Assembly (NCBI GenBank): GCA_029264305.1 | Contig: JARICA010000019.1 | Span: 1-64,000 of the forward strand | Origin: Faecalimonas sp. | GTDB lineage: Bacteria > Bacillota > Clostridia > Lachnospirales > Lachnospiraceae | DNA length: 64,000 nt | Direction: 5' to 3' | In this document: piece by piece, positions 63,887 to 64,000 of the stretch | Numbering within the stretch: position 1 is the stretch's first letter | How the letters are laid out: every line of letters starts with the position of its first letter | The notes under the pieces: generated by a model | The model's database searches: none | The model's input: the letters and a program-made list of their open reading frames with translations, nothing else | Told to the model about the DNA's origin: nothing | Made by a program: the position numbers and the translations under genes

Positions 63887-64000
63887 ATGAGATTAGATAA
63901 ATTTTTGAAAGTATCTCGTTTGATCAAAAGAAGAACAGTAGCGAATGAGGCCTGTGATGCGGGACGTGTGTTAGTAAATGGATTAGTTGCAAAAGCATCG
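63887..64000 (+). CDS. rqcP: RNA-binding S4 domain protein RqcP (5' part)
   Basis: The first 38 codons of a small S4-domain protein, cut by the window end. [19 protein letters not shown] and DAGRVLVNG follow the YabO/Hsp15 consensus. RqcP binds the 50S subunit and helps RqcH extend stalled nascent chains with alanine tails. AAAGGAGG lies six bases before the ATG. Placement after hup matches the clostridial hup-rqcP order. Confidence 0.9.
   Translation, partial: MRLDKFLKVSRLIKRRTVANEACDAGRVLVNGLVAKAS

Overview
The window is low-GC, gene-dense DNA from a spore-forming Gram-positive anaerobe. The Clostridia, most probably family Lachnospiraceae, fit best. Supporting signs are strong purine-rich ribosome binding sites, T-box leaders, spore genes (spmA/spmB, spoVG, a CotS-like protein), paired glgC-glgD, an archaeal-type ProS and the yaaO-holB-ricT-rsmI gene order. 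The genus cannot be fixed from sequence alone. There is no transposase, integrase, phage gene or CRISPR array, so this looks like core chromosome with a few accessory genes.

Layout. 1-61 is the 3' end of a 23S rRNA gene; seven tRNAs follow directly (Asp, Val, Thr, Tyr, initiator Met, Phe, Lys) with no 5S gene between. 847-3254: XRE regulator divergent from a YjeM-like amino-acid permease, with a palindromic putative operator between them. 3436-6910: carB without carA, then tRNA-Leu. 6935-12433: conserved PLP decarboxylase, guanylate kinase-like, holB, ricT, trmN6, rsmI run. 12988-18098: sugar-ABC ATPase, a yybP-ykoY manganese riboswitch controlling a P-type cation ATPase, and an AI-2E family permease. 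18196-19378: spmA-spmB. 19608-22641: tatD-family gene and metG under a Met T-box. 22818-24840: small lipoprotein and a DUF885 metallohydrolase-like protein. 25121-29074 (minus): AIM24-like protein, rsmA, a lipase-like hydrolase and citrate synthase. 29235-36257: two-component system, SAM methyltransferase, and a membrane-anchored protein ending in a degenerate C39-like peptidase domain. 36304-36940: queT with a structured leader. 37331-43149: asnS, a VanRS-like pair and an SbcD/SbcC-like (YhaO/YhaN-like) pair. 43200-47972 (minus): murC and the dnaD-dnaI-prs operon, with three perfect DnaA boxes upstream of dnaD. 48185-51629: glgC, glgD, spoVG, pseudouridine synthase. 51647-53420: Pro T-box and proS. 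53506-56697: double-HTH AraC regulator and an old-yellow-enzyme reductase. 56763-59216: ArsR, permease, G3E GTPase and thioredoxin cassette. 59231-64000: cca, CotS-like protein, phosphohexomutase, HU and the start of rqcP.

The most unusual item is a roughly 130-bp structured repeat present twice in opposite orientation (19443-19569 and 24890-25023). Its flanks are nearly identical, but its central hairpin has a completely different sequence in each copy while pairing is kept. Both copies lie in gaps between convergent genes, just past the terminator of the gene on the same strand. Other notable points are the DnaA-box cluster on the primosome operon, the pseudo-peptidase next to a sensor kinase, a ribosome-site-sequestering hairpin before the DUF885 gene, the pseudoknot-forming queT leader, and a metal-type cassette with an atypical G3E GTPase. 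Positions were read by eye; promoters, hairpins and family names are pattern recognition, not search results.
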